A DNA stretch of 64,000 nucleotides, from assembly GCA_035531075.1 (NCBI GenBank), contig DATKTO010000029.1, positions 62,001 through 126,000 of the forward strand, given 5' to 3'. How positions within the stretch are numbered: position 1 is the stretch's first letter; every line of letters starts with the position of its first letter. The notes under the pieces are model-generated. The model did no database searches. It was given only the letters and a program-made list of their open reading frames with translations, and was not told where the DNA came from. The position numbers and the translations under genes are program-made. This stretch comes from 39-52-133 sp035531075 (GTDB lineage Bacteria; Pseudomonadota; Gammaproteobacteria; Burkholderiales; Gallionellaceae). Shown here one piece after another: positions 42,374 through 51,947 of this stretch.

Positions 42374-43559
42374 GCAACCCGCGCATGAGTCGTCTGTTTT
42401 CCCAATCAATGCGCAGCAGCATCGCAATCGCCACGCAATTCACCAGCACACCGCTGCCGCCATAGCTCATCAGCGGCAGCGTCAGACCCTTGGTCGGCAT
42501 CACGCCCATATTCACGCCCATATTGATCATGGCCTGAATGCCAATCCAGGCGGCAATGCCTTGTGCCACCAGTGCGGCAAACAGGCGATCCAGCATTGCT
42601 GCCTGGCGCCCGATCGCAAAGGCGCGCACGATCAGCCATGCGAATAACAGGATCACCGCGCTCACGCCGACAAGGCCCAGCTCCTCGGCGATTACTGCCA
42701 GCAGGAAATCGGTATGCGCTTCCGGCAGGTAAAATAATTTTTCTACGCTTGCTCCCAAGCCCACACCAAACCATTCGCCGCGCCCGAACGCAATCAGCGC
42801 ATGGCTTAACTGATAGCCTGTGCCGTAGGGGTCGGCCCAGGGGTCCAAAAAGCTGGTCACGCGCTGCATGCGGTAGGGCGAGATAACAATCAATGCCGCG
42901 AATGCGACAGGCAATGCCAGCAGCAGCGCGGCAAACACCCTGAGCTTGTAGCCGCCCAACCACAGCGTGCTCATGGCAATCGCGCATATCACCACAAACG
43001 CGCCCATGTCCGGCTCGCTCAGCAGCAGAACACCCACCACCAGCATCACGACAAACATCGGCACAAAGGCCTTGCTGAAACTGTTTTTTACGATGCCTTT
43101 GCGCACTGTGTAATCAGCCGCATACAACACGACGAACAGCTTCATCAGTTCAGAGGGTTGCAGGTTAAATACAAACAGCGAGAGCCAGCGCCTGCTACCA
43201 TTAACCTCGCGCCCAACGCCCGGAATCAGCACCATTATCAGCAGAAACACACCAAGCAGAAACAAATAGGGTGCGAGATTTTGCCAGGTCCGGGACGGAA
43301 TTTGAAACACCAGTGCGCCTGCGAAGAGGCCAAGGAAGATATACAAACCATGGCGCAGCAGATAATAGGTTTGCTGGTAGCCGGTGGATTTCGTCGCTTC
43401 CGCTGTGGCAATGGAAGAGGAATAAACCATCACCAATCCCAGCATCAGCAAGGCAATCACAATCCAGCTCAGCACCGTATCGTACTCAGTCGCCTGTGCA
43501 TTGGGCTCTGTAAAAGAGGGTAGTTTCAGCGCGGGTAATTTCAAATTTTTCAGGATCAT
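42366..43559 (-). CDS. ftsW: Lipid II polymerase FtsW (SEDS family)
   Basis: A 397-residue polytopic SEDS-family glycosyltransferase that polymerises septal glycan with FtsI. About ten helices. Conserved: MVYSSSIATAE, the RRWLSLFVFNLQPSELMKL signature, HTDFLLAVIAEELGLVG, and PTKGLTLPLMSYGGSGVLVNC near the C-terminus. It ends ENRRLMRGLPI. Start ATG 43559 overlaps murD. Unlike the usual ftsW-murG junction, its stop is followed by a repeat-built ORF rather than by murG. Confidence 0.95.
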   Translation of the reverse strand: MILKNLKLPALKLPSFTEPNAQATEYDTVLSWIVIALLMLGLVMVYSSSIATAEATKSTGYQQTYYLLRHGLYIFLGLFAGALVFQIPSRTWQNLAPYLFLLGVFLLIMVLIPGVGREVNGSRRWLSLFVFNLQPSELMKLFVVLYAADYTVRKGIVKNSFSKAFVPMFVVMLVVGVLLLSEPDMGAFVVICAIAMSTLWLGGYKLRVFAALLLALPVAFAALIVISPYRMQRVTSFLDPWADPYGTGYQLSHALIAFGRGEWFGVGLGASVEKLFYLPEAHTDFLLAVIAEELGLVGVSAVILLFAWLIVRAFAIGRQAAMLDRLFAALVAQGIAAWIGIQAMINMGVNMGVMPTKGLTLPLMSYGGSGVLVNCVAIAMLLRIDWENRRLMRGLPI

Positions 43560-44938
43560 GCCGCCTCCGCTTCCAGCGTGCGCACCGCGCTGATAAAGGC
43601 TTCGGCGCGATGCACGTAATTGCGGTACATATCAAAGCTGGCACAAGCTGGGGACATCAGCACCGCGTCGCCCGCCCGTGCCTGAGCAGCCGCCTGCCGC
43701 ACCGCATCGTTCATGTCCTTCGCGCGCAGCACAGGCACATCACTATCCTGCAGCACAGCAGCAATCTTGCCTGCGTCGTGCCCGATCAGCACTACTGCCC
43801 GTGCATGCCTGCTCACTGCAGGCGCCAGCGGCGAGAAGTCCTGACCCTTGCCGTCTCCACCCAATATCACCACCGCATGTCGTCCCAAGCCATTGAGTGC
43901 CGCGACGGTCGCGCCGACATTGGTGCCTTTGGAATCATCGTAATAGATGACATCATTTATTTTCGCAACGATTTCAACGCGATGCGGCAGACCCTTGAAC
44001 TTGCGCAGCGCATCCAGCAATGGCGGCAACGGCAAATCGATCGCACGACACAGGGCCAGCGCCGCCAGCGCGTTGGATACATTGTGCAAACCTTTTACCA
44101 TCAGCTCGTTGGCCTTCAGCACGCGCTGTTGTCCCTGCACCAGCCAAGTGTCCGTATTGTCGGTTTCGACACCCCAATCTTCAGCGCTGACGGGCGGGCT
44201 GTTCAAGCCAAAAGTAATATGTTTGCGTTCCAGGAGTGCCATCGCGGCGCTGTCCGCATCATCGCGATTAAGCACCTGCGCACCACCCTTGCCATCGGCA
44301 CGGAAGATGCGCCCCTTGGCGGCGATGTACTCGCCCATATCGTGGTAACGATCCATATGATCCTCGCTGATGTTGAGCACAGTGGCTGCATCCGCATTGA
44401 GCGAGGTCGTGGTCTCCAGCTGGAAACTGGATAATTCCAGCACCCATACCTCCGGGTGCTTGCCGTTGCGCTGCATCATCACATCCAGCACAGCGGGCGA
44501 AATATTCCCTGCCACCAGCGTTTCTTTTCCTGCTGCACGGCACATTGCACCGACCATGCTGGTCACGGTGGTCTTGCCATTGCTGCCGGTTATCGCAATA
44601 ATTTTCGGACTGTTCTTTTGCGGCAAGGACAGCGCAAACAGCTCGATGTCGCCCACGATCGGAATTCCCTGTGCCGCTGCGCGCGCCACAAAAGGGTCGC
44701 GCAGCGGCACGCCCGGGCTGATCGCAATCAGTGCTATACCATCGAGTAATTCAGCGCGGAATATTCCGCAACGCGTTTCAGCCTGGGGAAACTCTTTCTG
44801 CAACAAATCAAGCGCTGGCGGATTATTGCGGCTGTCGGCCACACGCACGCGCGCGCCCTGCGCGGTTAACCAGCGCACAAGGGACAACCCGGTCTCGCCG
44901 AGGCCCAATACAAGCACTAATTTATCACGTAAAATCAT
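43556..44938 (-). CDS. murD: UDP-N-acetylmuramoylalanine-D-glutamate ligase MurD
   Basis: A 460-residue Mur ligase adding D-glutamate. N-terminal LVLGLGETGLSLVRWL, ATP loop ITGSNGKTTVTSMVGAM, ELSSFQLETTTSLN, LNISEDHMDRYHDM, and C-terminal YYDDSKGTNVGATVAAL and LSPACASFDMY. Overlaps ftsW by 4 bases; 28 bases from mraY. Confidence 0.95.
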   Translation of the reverse strand: MILRDKLVLVLGLGETGLSLVRWLTAQGARVRVADSRNNPPALDLLQKEFPQAETRCGIFRAELLDGIALIAISPGVPLRDPFVARAAAQGIPIVGDIELFALSLPQKNSPKIIAITGSNGKTTVTSMVGAMCRAAGKETLVAGNISPAVLDVMMQRNGKHPEVWVLELSSFQLETTTSLNADAATVLNISEDHMDRYHDMGEYIAAKGRIFRADGKGGAQVLNRDDADSAAMALLERKHITFGLNSPPVSAEDWGVETDNTDTWLVQGQQRVLKANELMVKGLHNVSNALAALALCRAIDLPLPPLLDALRKFKGLPHRVEIVAKINDVIYYDDSKGTNVGATVAALNGLGRHAVVILGGDGKGQDFSPLAPAVSRHARAVVLIGHDAGKIAAVLQDSDVPVLRAKDMNDAVRQAAAQARAGDAVLMSPACASFDMYRNYVHRAEAFISAVRTLEAEAA

Positions 44939-44966
44939 ATAGTTACTATCAATATGCTAATTAAAA

Positions 44967-46052
44967 TTAACGTAGCTTTAACGTCGCCAATCCCAGCAAC
45001 ACCAGCATCATGGTAATAATCCAGAAGCGCACGACTACCTGCGTTTCTTTCCAGCCCTTCAGTTCATAATGGTGATGCAAAGGCGCCATGCGGAAGATGC
45101 GCTTGCCGGTAAGCTTGAACGAACCCACTTGCAGAATCACCGACACCGCCTCCAGCACAAACACGCCGCCCATAATGAACAGCACCAGTTCCTGACGCAC
45201 GATCATCGCCACCGTGCCCAGTGCAGCGCCCAATGCCAGCGCGCCCACATCGCCCATAAACACTTCCGCCGGGTAGGCGTTGAACCACAGAAATGCCAGC
45301 CCCGCTCCGGCAATCGCGGCGCAGAAAACAGCCAACTCACTCGCCCCGGGGATATAAGGGATGCCGAGGTATTTGGAAAACACCACATGCCCCGCAGCGT
45401 AGGCAAAAATTGCCAGCGCACTGCTCACCATCACCACCGGCATAATCGCCAGTCCATCCAGGCCGTCGGTCAAATTCACCGCATTGCTGGTGCCCACGAT
45501 TACCAGATATGCCAGCACGATGAATGCCACCATGCCGAGCGGATATACCATCAGCTTGAAAAAGGGCACGATCAGTTCGGTATGCGCCGGCAAGCTCGCG
45601 TTCTGCCAAAGATACACGGCAACCGCCAGCGCAATAATCGATTGTCCCGCCATTTTTGCTCGTGCCGATAACCCTTTGGGATTGCGATGCACCACCTTGC
45701 GATAGTCGTCCACCCAGCCGATCGCGCCAAAACCCAGGGTCGTCAGCAAGACGACCCAGATATAGTGGTTTTGCAGATCTCCCCACAACAGGGTCGTAAT
45801 GCCGATCGCAACCAGGATCAACGCGCCGCCCATGGTCGGCGTACCCGCCTTGACCAGATGGGTTTGCGGACCGTCGCTGCGCACCGACTGGCCTATCTTG
45901 TAGGCGGTCAGTTTGCGTATCATGTACGGTCCCAGCATGAAGGTAATTAACAGCGCGGTCAGTGCGGAGAGCACCGCGCGCAGCGTGATATAATTGAAGA
46001 CGCTGAAGGTCCTGATGTCCTGCGCCAGCCACTGTGTCAATGCCAATAACAT
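44967..46052 (-). CDS. mraY: Phospho-N-acetylmuramoyl-pentapeptide transferase MraY
   Basis: A 361-residue polytopic inner-membrane enzyme forming lipid I from UDP-MurNAc-pentapeptide and undecaprenyl phosphate. Key motifs: GTPTMGGALIL, GWVDDYRKV (catalytic aspartates), NAVNLTDGLDGLAI, YPAEVFMGDVGALALG and the PLHHHYELKGW loop. 10 or so helices. Normal length. Lies between murF (18 bases) and murD. Confidence 0.96.
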   Translation of the reverse strand: MLLALTQWLAQDIRTFSVFNYITLRAVLSALTALLITFMLGPYMIRKLTAYKIGQSVRSDGPQTHLVKAGTPTMGGALILVAIGITTLLWGDLQNHYIWVVLLTTLGFGAIGWVDDYRKVVHRNPKGLSARAKMAGQSIIALAVAVYLWQNASLPAHTELIVPFFKLMVYPLGMVAFIVLAYLVIVGTSNAVNLTDGLDGLAIMPVVMVSSALAIFAYAAGHVVFSKYLGIPYIPGASELAVFCAAIAGAGLAFLWFNAYPAEVFMGDVGALALGAALGTVAMIVRQELVLFIMGGVFVLEAVSVILQVGSFKLTGKRIFRMAPLHHHYELKGWKETQVVVRFWIITMMLVLLGLATLKLR

Positions 46053-46070
46053 TATTATTTCTCCCCTGTG

Positions 46071-47465
46071 TTAATGATGGGCAGATGCAGCACCCGCTGC
46101 TTCTGCCTTATCATTTACCAATTCCTTAACGACTCGCTCCATTTTCATAAAGCGCGAGCCCTTGACCAGCACGGTGCAATCCCCGTTCAGTTGCACTTTT
46201 AGTGCGGCAAGCAAATCTTCGATGCTCTGAAAGAGTTGCGCACCCGCGCCAAATTCCTTCACCGCATAGCTGCTGAGTTCGCCCAGGGCATACATCTGGT
46301 TCACGCCCAGCTTGCGTGCCTCGGCACCCATTTCGGCGTGCATTTTTGACGCTTCAATACCCAATTCACCCATATCACCCAGCACCAATATTTTGTTTCC
46401 CTTGGCCTGGCTCAGCACCTGCATGGCGGCGCGCAATGACATTGGATTGGCGTTATAACTGTCATCAATCACGACCGCCCCGTTCAGTGCAGGTATGCGC
46501 TGTAAACGGCCGGCAACGCCGCTAAATTTTTCCAGGCCTGCAGCAATTTTCGCCGGCGGCACCTTCAGCGCGATCGCCGCGGCCGTGGCTGCAAGTGCAT
46601 TGCGCACATTGTGCAAACCGGGCACATGCAGCTGTGCGGTGAAATTGCCCACAGGCGTCTCAACCTCAATAAACTGAATATAATCAATTGCCTGCACTTT
46701 TGCCTTGATAGGCGCGAGCGCATCCAGCGCAAATTCAAGCACCGTGTGCACCCCTGCCAATACTCGCCACATAGGCGCAAAATTTTCATCGGCATTGATA
46801 ATCGCCGTTCCCTGCTTGGACAGCCCGGCAAAAATTTCTCCCTTGGCCTGCGCAATCGCTTCCAGGGAACCGAGATTCGCAATATGCGCGCTGCCGGCAT
46901 TATTGATGAGCGCCACATCTGGTCTCGCAATGCGGGTCAGATAATCAATTTCGCCCGCGTGATTCATGCCCATCTCTATCACTGCATATTGATGATGCTT
47001 GCGCAGTCGCAACAATGTCAGCGGCATGCCGATATCATTGTTGAAATTTCCCTGTGTCGCCAATACCGCCTCTTCGCTTCCGGCAGCCTCGCGCAGAATT
47101 GCCGTCAACATCTCCTTAACCGTGGTCTTGCCATTGCTGCCTGTAATACCCACCAGCGGAATGGCAAACTGGTCGCGCCAGTAACCCGCCAACCTGCCCA
47201 ATGCCAGGCGCGTGTCCTTTACCAGGACGATGGGGCATGGCATGGCTTCACCGTGATAACTGCCCGCATTTACCAATGCGCCCACCGCGCCCTTTTCCGC
47301 TGCCAGTGACACATACTGGCTACCATCAAATTTTTCGCCGTGCAGCGCCACAAACAGATCGCCCGGGCTGATTGAGCGACTATCCGTCGATACTGCGCTG
47401 AACTCGACATCCTGCCCGACCAGCTCGCCCCCCAGCACCTGCGCAACTTGTGACAACGGCATCAT
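46071..47465 (-). CDS. murF: UDP-N-acetylmuramoyl-tripeptide-D-alanyl-D-alanine ligase MurF
   Basis: A 464-residue Mur ligase that adds D-Ala-D-Ala made by Ddl. VSTDSRSISPGDLFVALHG, ATP loop GITGSNGKTTVKEML, EMGMNHAGEIDYLTRI, DDSYNANPMSLRAAM and LVLGDMGELG. Start: ATGATG at 47465/47462 overlaps the murE stop; 47465 is chosen, and the longer in-frame ORF to 47507 adds 14 unrelated residues. Confidence 0.95.
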   Translation of the reverse strand: MMPLSQVAQVLGGELVGQDVEFSAVSTDSRSISPGDLFVALHGEKFDGSQYVSLAAEKGAVGALVNAGSYHGEAMPCPIVLVKDTRLALGRLAGYWRDQFAIPLVGITGSNGKTTVKEMLTAILREAAGSEEAVLATQGNFNNDIGMPLTLLRLRKHHQYAVIEMGMNHAGEIDYLTRIARPDVALINNAGSAHIANLGSLEAIAQAKGEIFAGLSKQGTAIINADENFAPMWRVLAGVHTVLEFALDALAPIKAKVQAIDYIQFIEVETPVGNFTAQLHVPGLHNVRNALAATAAAIALKVPPAKIAAGLEKFSGVAGRLQRIPALNGAVVIDDSYNANPMSLRAAMQVLSQAKGNKILVLGDMGELGIEASKMHAEMGAEARKLGVNQMYALGELSSYAVKEFGAGAQLFQSIEDLLAALKVQLNGDCTVLVKGSRFMKMERVVKELVNDKAEAAGAASAHH

Positions 47466-49000
47466 GCCAAGCCTCCCCGTTCGTCCTGAGCCCGTCGAAG
47501 GGGCCATGTCCGCAAGCTGCGCTGTGCTATCTCGATATCACTGAACGGATATTTCACGCCTTTTATTTCCTGATAATCTTCGTGTCCCTTGCCGGCGATC
47601 AACACCGTGTCAGCAGCCTGCGCCGAACCGATTGCCTGCACAATCGCCTGTGCGCGATCTTCAATAATTCGATAGCTGCCGCCAATACCAGGCACGATGG
47701 CGGCAATAATATCCTGTGGATTTTCGCTGCGTGGATTGTCGCTGGTTACGATACTCAAGTCCGCCAGTTTTCCCGCCACGGTACCCATCATCGGGCGCTT
47801 GCCGCGATCACGCTCGCCGCCGCAGCCAAATACGCAGATCAGTTTTCCGCCGCCGGGCGCGGTCATTTCACTCAGGGCAAGCAGGACTTTTTCCAGTGCA
47901 TCCGGCGTGTGCGCATAATCCACCACAACCGCCGGAAGCCCTGCGCCGCCCAGCGTCTGCATGCGGCCCGGTACCGAGCGCAATTGCGCCACCGCGTGCA
48001 GCGCATCGGCCAATGACACGCCGCTCACCAGCAGCACCGCGAGTGTGCCTAATAAATTTTCAGCGTTGAAGCGCCCCAGCAACGGGCTGCTTAAGGCACC
48101 GCCGCCCCAGCTGGTATTCACCTGCATACGGCAGCCCTGCGCGTCCAGCTGCAAGTTGCCGCCTTGCACCATGCGCAATCCCTGACGCTCTGCCTGTTGC
48201 AAGGCCTGTCCGCTCAGACCATAGCCGATCACTTCCACTGCTGCATCCTGCAATTGCCCGGCCAGTTCGCTGCCGAAGGCATCATCCAGATTAAGCACCG
48301 CATACTTGAGCTGCTCCCAGTCAAACAGGCGCCGTTTGGCCGCTGCATAGCTCGTCATGTCACCGTGATAATCGAGATGGTCGCGGCTCAGGTTGGTCAG
48401 CAAAGCCACATCATATTTCACTGCATTCACGCGTCCCTGCTCCAGCGCATGTGACGACACTTCCATTGCCACGACCTGTGCATTCTGTTGCACATATCCG
48501 GCCAGCAAGCCGTGCACCCGGATCGCATCCGGTGTGGTATTCAGCGTAGGCTGCAGCGCGGGCGGGAAGCCGTTGCCCAGCGTGCCAATCAGCGCTGCCT
48601 TGCGCCCCAGTCCGCTGAATGACTGTGCCACCCAGTGACTGCAGGATGTTTTGCCATTGGTGCCGGTGATGCCCACCATCCATAATTTTTCCGAGGGGTA
48701 CCCATATACCTGCGCCGCAATCTCGCCCGCATGACTGCGCAACTCGCGCAGCGCCAGGTTGGGGATTTCCCATGCAGCATTCCACGCAAAGTTATGCGCG
48801 TCCCAGATCACCGCATTCGCACCCTGCGCAATGGCCTGCGCGATGAACTGGCGACCATCGAACTGGCTGCCCTGATACGCGATAAAGGTGTCGCCCGGCA
48901 CCACCATGCGGCTGTCCGTTACCAGGCGCGTAATTTTGACACCCAGACTCTTCAGCAGATCAGGATGAAAGCCAGGCATGAGCGTGAACGAACGACTCAC
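47462..49000 (-). CDS. murE: UDP-N-acetylmuramoyl-tripeptide synthetase MurE (meso-DAP adding)
   Basis: A 512-residue Mur ligase. ATP loop GITGTNGKTSCSHWVAQ, EVSSHALEQGRVN, NLSRDHLDYHGDM, VDYAHTPDALEKVL, and near the C-terminus VTSDNPRSENPQDII. The DNPR motif marks enzymes that add meso-diaminopimelate. Start ATG 49000 overlaps ftsI; ends in an ATGA overlap with murF. Confidence 0.95.
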   Translation of the reverse strand: MSRSFTLMPGFHPDLLKSLGVKITRLVTDSRMVVPGDTFIAYQGSQFDGRQFIAQAIAQGANAVIWDAHNFAWNAAWEIPNLALRELRSHAGEIAAQVYGYPSEKLWMVGITGTNGKTSCSHWVAQSFSGLGRKAALIGTLGNGFPPALQPTLNTTPDAIRVHGLLAGYVQQNAQVVAMEVSSHALEQGRVNAVKYDVALLTNLSRDHLDYHGDMTSYAAAKRRLFDWEQLKYAVLNLDDAFGSELAGQLQDAAVEVIGYGLSGQALQQAERQGLRMVQGGNLQLDAQGCRMQVNTSWGGGALSSPLLGRFNAENLLGTLAVLLVSGVSLADALHAVAQLRSVPGRMQTLGGAGLPAVVVDYAHTPDALEKVLLALSEMTAPGGGKLICVFGCGGERDRGKRPMMGTVAGKLADLSIVTSDNPRSENPQDIIAAIVPGIGGSYRIIEDRAQAIVQAIGSAQAADTVLIAGKGHEDYQEIKGVKYPFSDIEIAQRSLRTWPLRRAQDERGGLA

Positions 49001-50727
49001 GTGTCCTCCTTGATAATCTCTGCGGGCGGCTGCAACACATTATTCAGCGGTGCGTCATGCGGCACATTCAACTGCCGCAACGCTGCACCCATCACATTGC
49101 TGAATGCAGGTGCGGCCACCTGGCCGCCGTAATACTCTTTACCAGCAGGTTCATTCAGCATCACCGCCACGATCAGCCGCGGATTGCTTGCCGGCGCCAT
49201 GCCGACAAACGACGCCACATATTTGTCTATATAGCGGCCATTTTCCAGTTTATGCGCGGTACCCGTCTTGCCCGCCACACGGTATCCCACCACCTGTGCC
49301 AGCGGTGCAGTGCCACCCGGCTTGACTACCATTTCCAGCATGCCGCGCACCGCTTGCGCAGTTGCCGCCGAATACACTGTCGCGCCTATAGCGGGAACTT
49401 CCTGCTTAAGCAAAGTTATCTGTTTAAGCTCGCCATCGTTTGCGAACATGGTATAGGCACGCGCCAGTTGCAGCAGATTGACCGAAATGCCGTTGCCATA
49501 AGACATCGTGGCCTGCTCAATCGGGCGCCAGGTTTTATAGTCGCGCAGCTTGCCAGACGCCTCGCCGGGGAAGGCGCTGCCGGTTTGCATACCAAAACCG
49601 CTGTCACTCAAACTTTGCCAGAATGTTTGTGCCGGCATCATCAATGCGATTTTGGCTGCGCCCACATTGCTCGACTTCTGTATCACACCGGCAATGTTGA
49701 GAGATTTTTCGGGATGCGTATCGTGTATGGTGCGACCACCCACGGTAAACACGCCGCCGTGGGTATCAATGACCGTGTTCTGCCGGATTTTCCCTGCCTC
49801 CAACGCGGCTGCCACTGTGAATGGCTTCATCGTCGAGCCGGGCTCAAACAGATCCGTGACTGCAAGATTGCGCATCACCAACACATTCGGTTTTTCGCGA
49901 TTATTCGGGTTATATGCCGGCCAGTTTGCCAGTGCCAGCACCTCGCCGCTCTTTGCATCAAGCACGACGATAGAGCCATTTTTTGCGCGATGTTGCTCGA
50001 CTGCGGCCTTGATTTCGCGATAGGCCATAAACTGGATTTTGCTGTCCAGGCTTAGCACCATATCCTTGCCCGGCTTGGGCACGCGCACGCTGGCCACATC
50101 TTCCACAATATGGCCGCGCCTGTCCTTGATGACGCGCTGGCTGCCGTTCTTTCCACCCAGCTGTCCCTGCCATGCCAACTCAACACCTTCCTGGCCATTA
50201 TCATCCACATCAGTAAAGCCGAGTATGTGCGATGTGACTTCTCCGCTTGGATAATAACGCCGGTATTCCCGTCTTAACGCCACACCCGGCATGCCCAATT
50301 CAATTATTTTTTTAGCCTGTTCCGGTGGCAGCTGGCGCTTCAGGTAAACAAAATCGCGCGAGGTGTCCGACAGCTTTTTCTGCAATTCAGCCGCATTCAT
50401 ACCAACGACTTGCGCCATTCGATTGATCTGCTGCGGTGTCGCCTCTACATCCACCGGGCTGGCCCAAACCGACTCAACCGGGGTGCTGATGGCCAGCGGC
50501 TCGCCATTGCGGTCGGTGATATTGCCGCGGTGCGCACTAATGTCGATGACACGGCCATAACGTGCAACACCCTCCTGCTGCAGAAAGCCATTATTTATGC
50601 CCTGCAGATAAATCGCACGCACCAATAACAAAAACAAAATCAGCATCAGCAACGCAAACAGCACCCGCGCCCGCCATTTCGGCAGCTCGACTTGTCCTGT
50701 AGATTTTAATTTGCTGGCGTAATTCAT
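48997..50727 (-). CDS. ftsI: Peptidoglycan transpeptidase FtsI (PBP3)
   Basis: A 576-residue class B penicillin-binding protein that cross-links septal wall with FtsW. One N-terminal helix (RVLFALLMLILFLLLVRAIY), pedestal domain, then the transpeptidase: EPGSTMKPFTVAA (SxxK serine), QKSSNVGAAKIAL (SxN) and VAGKTGTAHK (KTG). ATG 50727 (MNYASKLKSTG) is five bases from the ftsL stop; the longer in-frame ORF runs through ftsL and is not coding. Confidence 0.95.
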   Translation of the reverse strand: MNYASKLKSTGQVELPKWRARVLFALLMLILFLLLVRAIYLQGINNGFLQQEGVARYGRVIDISAHRGNITDRNGEPLAISTPVESVWASPVDVEATPQQINRMAQVVGMNAAELQKKLSDTSRDFVYLKRQLPPEQAKKIIELGMPGVALRREYRRYYPSGEVTSHILGFTDVDDNGQEGVELAWQGQLGGKNGSQRVIKDRRGHIVEDVASVRVPKPGKDMVLSLDSKIQFMAYREIKAAVEQHRAKNGSIVVLDAKSGEVLALANWPAYNPNNREKPNVLVMRNLAVTDLFEPGSTMKPFTVAAALEAGKIRQNTVIDTHGGVFTVGGRTIHDTHPEKSLNIAGVIQKSSNVGAAKIALMMPAQTFWQSLSDSGFGMQTGSAFPGEASGKLRDYKTWRPIEQATMSYGNGISVNLLQLARAYTMFANDGELKQITLLKQEVPAIGATVYSAATAQAVRGMLEMVVKPGGTAPLAQVVGYRVAGKTGTAHKLENGRYIDKYVASFVGMAPASNPRLIVAVMLNEPAGKEYYGGQVAAPAFSNVMGAALRQLNVPHDAPLNNVLQPPAEIIKEDT

Positions 50728-50731
50728 AATC

Positions 50732-51013
50732 CTATTTATTCTTGATCTGTTCCATGCGGACAAATTGAATCTTTTCATTCTTGGGTAATTGCATCTGCAA
50801 CTGGCGGCTTGCGACTTTTTCCACGCGTGTCGGCATCGCCCAGGTGCTTTGCTCCAGTTGCAATTGCCCCCACTCCACTTCCATTTGCCGTGCCAGCTCC
50901 TGCTCTTTCTGCAACTCCACAAACAATTTGCGCGCCTTGTGTTGCGAAGTCACAACACCTAACGCGCAAGCGATGGCTAAGCACAACAATAGTACATTCA
51001 ACCTAGCCACCAT
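50732..51013 (-). CDS. ftsL: Cell division protein FtsL
   Basis: A 93-residue bitopic protein: membrane helix LNVLLLCLAIACALGVVTS at about residues 4-23, then a coiled coil (LFVELQKEQELARQMEVEWG). FtsL, FtsB and FtsQ form a complex that activates FtsWI. Start ATG 51013 or the adjoining ATG 51016; both lie inside the end of rsmH, giving an overlap of 11-14 bases. Confidence 0.9.
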   Translation of the reverse strand: MVARLNVLLLCLAIACALGVVTSQHKARKLFVELQKEQELARQMEVEWGQLQLEQSTWAMPTRVEKVASRQLQMQLPKNEKIQFVRMEQIKNK

Positions 51014-51947
51014 CATCACCACCCATGCGTTCCGCAACCCGCAATACTGCACTGCGCGCACGCGGATTTAATTTCAATTCTTCAGGCCCCGCCTGCACTG
51101 CTTTACCTACCAGCTTCAGCTTGCCTTGCGGAATATCTGCAGCGCGTATCGGCAGGCCGACCGGAAATTTATCCCCCTTGGCCATGTCACGCATAAAACG
51201 CTTCACGATGCGATCTTCCAGCGAATGAAAACTGATCACGGCGAGGCGCCCGCCCGGCTTCAGGCTGTCCACGCATTGCGGCAAAATGTGCGTGAGCTCT
51301 TCGAGTTCGCGGTTGAGATAAATCCGAATAGCCTGAAATGTCCTTGTCGCCGGATTTTTCCCGGGCTCACGAGTGCGTACGACCTTGGCAACCACCTCGC
51401 TGAGCTGGCGCGTGGTGAGAATTGCCTGTTCCGCTCGCGCCGCAACAAGCGCTCTTGCAATCTGCTTAGCAAACCGTTCTTCGCCATAGTCACGTATTAC
51501 CTCCACTAAAATGCTCTCATCCACCGTGGCCAGCCACTCTGCGGCGGTTTGGCCACTGCTCGTATCCATGCGCATATCCAGCGGCGCATCAAAACGAAAA
51601 CTGAAGCCGCGTTCCGCATCATCCAGTTGCGGGGATGACACGCCCAGATCGAGCAGCACGCCATCTACCTTCTCCACCGACAAGCTGTGCAGCACCTTGC
51701 CTAACTCCGCAAAACCGCTATGCACCAGCTGAAACCGCGCATCGCTAATCTCCCGCCCCGCCGCCACTGCAGCCGGATCCTTATCCAGGGCGATCAAGCG
51801 TCCTGCGGGCCCCAGCTTCTGCAATATCAGGCGGCTGTGGCCGCCGCGACCGAACGTGCCGTCCACATATATTCCCTGCTGCTTGACCTGCAATGCTTCT
51901 ACCGCCTCATGCAATAACACCGTGGTATGCGACAAATCCGCACTCAC
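51003..51947 (-). CDS. rsmH: 16S rRNA (cytosine-1402-N4)-methyltransferase RsmH
   Basis: A 314-residue SAM-dependent enzyme (MraW) that methylates N4 of C1402 in 16S rRNA. VDGTFGRGGHSRLILQKL is the SAM-binding loop; GVLLDLGVSSPQLDDAERGF and PGGRLAVISFHSLEDRIVK are diagnostic. GTG 51947 starts in a GTGA overlap with mraZ and gives the usual beginning SADLSHTTVLLHEAV. The in-frame ORF further upstream lies inside mraZ. Confidence 0.95.
   Translation of the reverse strand: MSADLSHTTVLLHEAVEALQVKQQGIYVDGTFGRGGHSRLILQKLGPAGRLIALDKDPAAVAAGREISDARFQLVHSGFAELGKVLHSLSVEKVDGVLLDLGVSSPQLDDAERGFSFRFDAPLDMRMDTSSGQTAAEWLATVDESILVEVIRDYGEERFAKQIARALVAARAEQAILTTRQLSEVVAKVVRTREPGKNPATRTFQAIRIYLNRELEELTHILPQCVDSLKPGGRLAVISFHSLEDRIVKRFMRDMAKGDKFPVGLPIRAADIPQGKLKLVGKAVQAGPEELKLNPRARSAVLRVAERMGGDDGG

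Noticed and set aside
41291..42388. 365-codon + strand ORF opposite murG and the repeat ORF
   Set aside because: Antisense to MurG; its repeated end only reflects the two direct repeats.
49057..50055. 332-codon + strand ORF opposite ftsI
   Set aside because: Antisense of FtsI; composition dominated by His, Arg and Cys, no family features.
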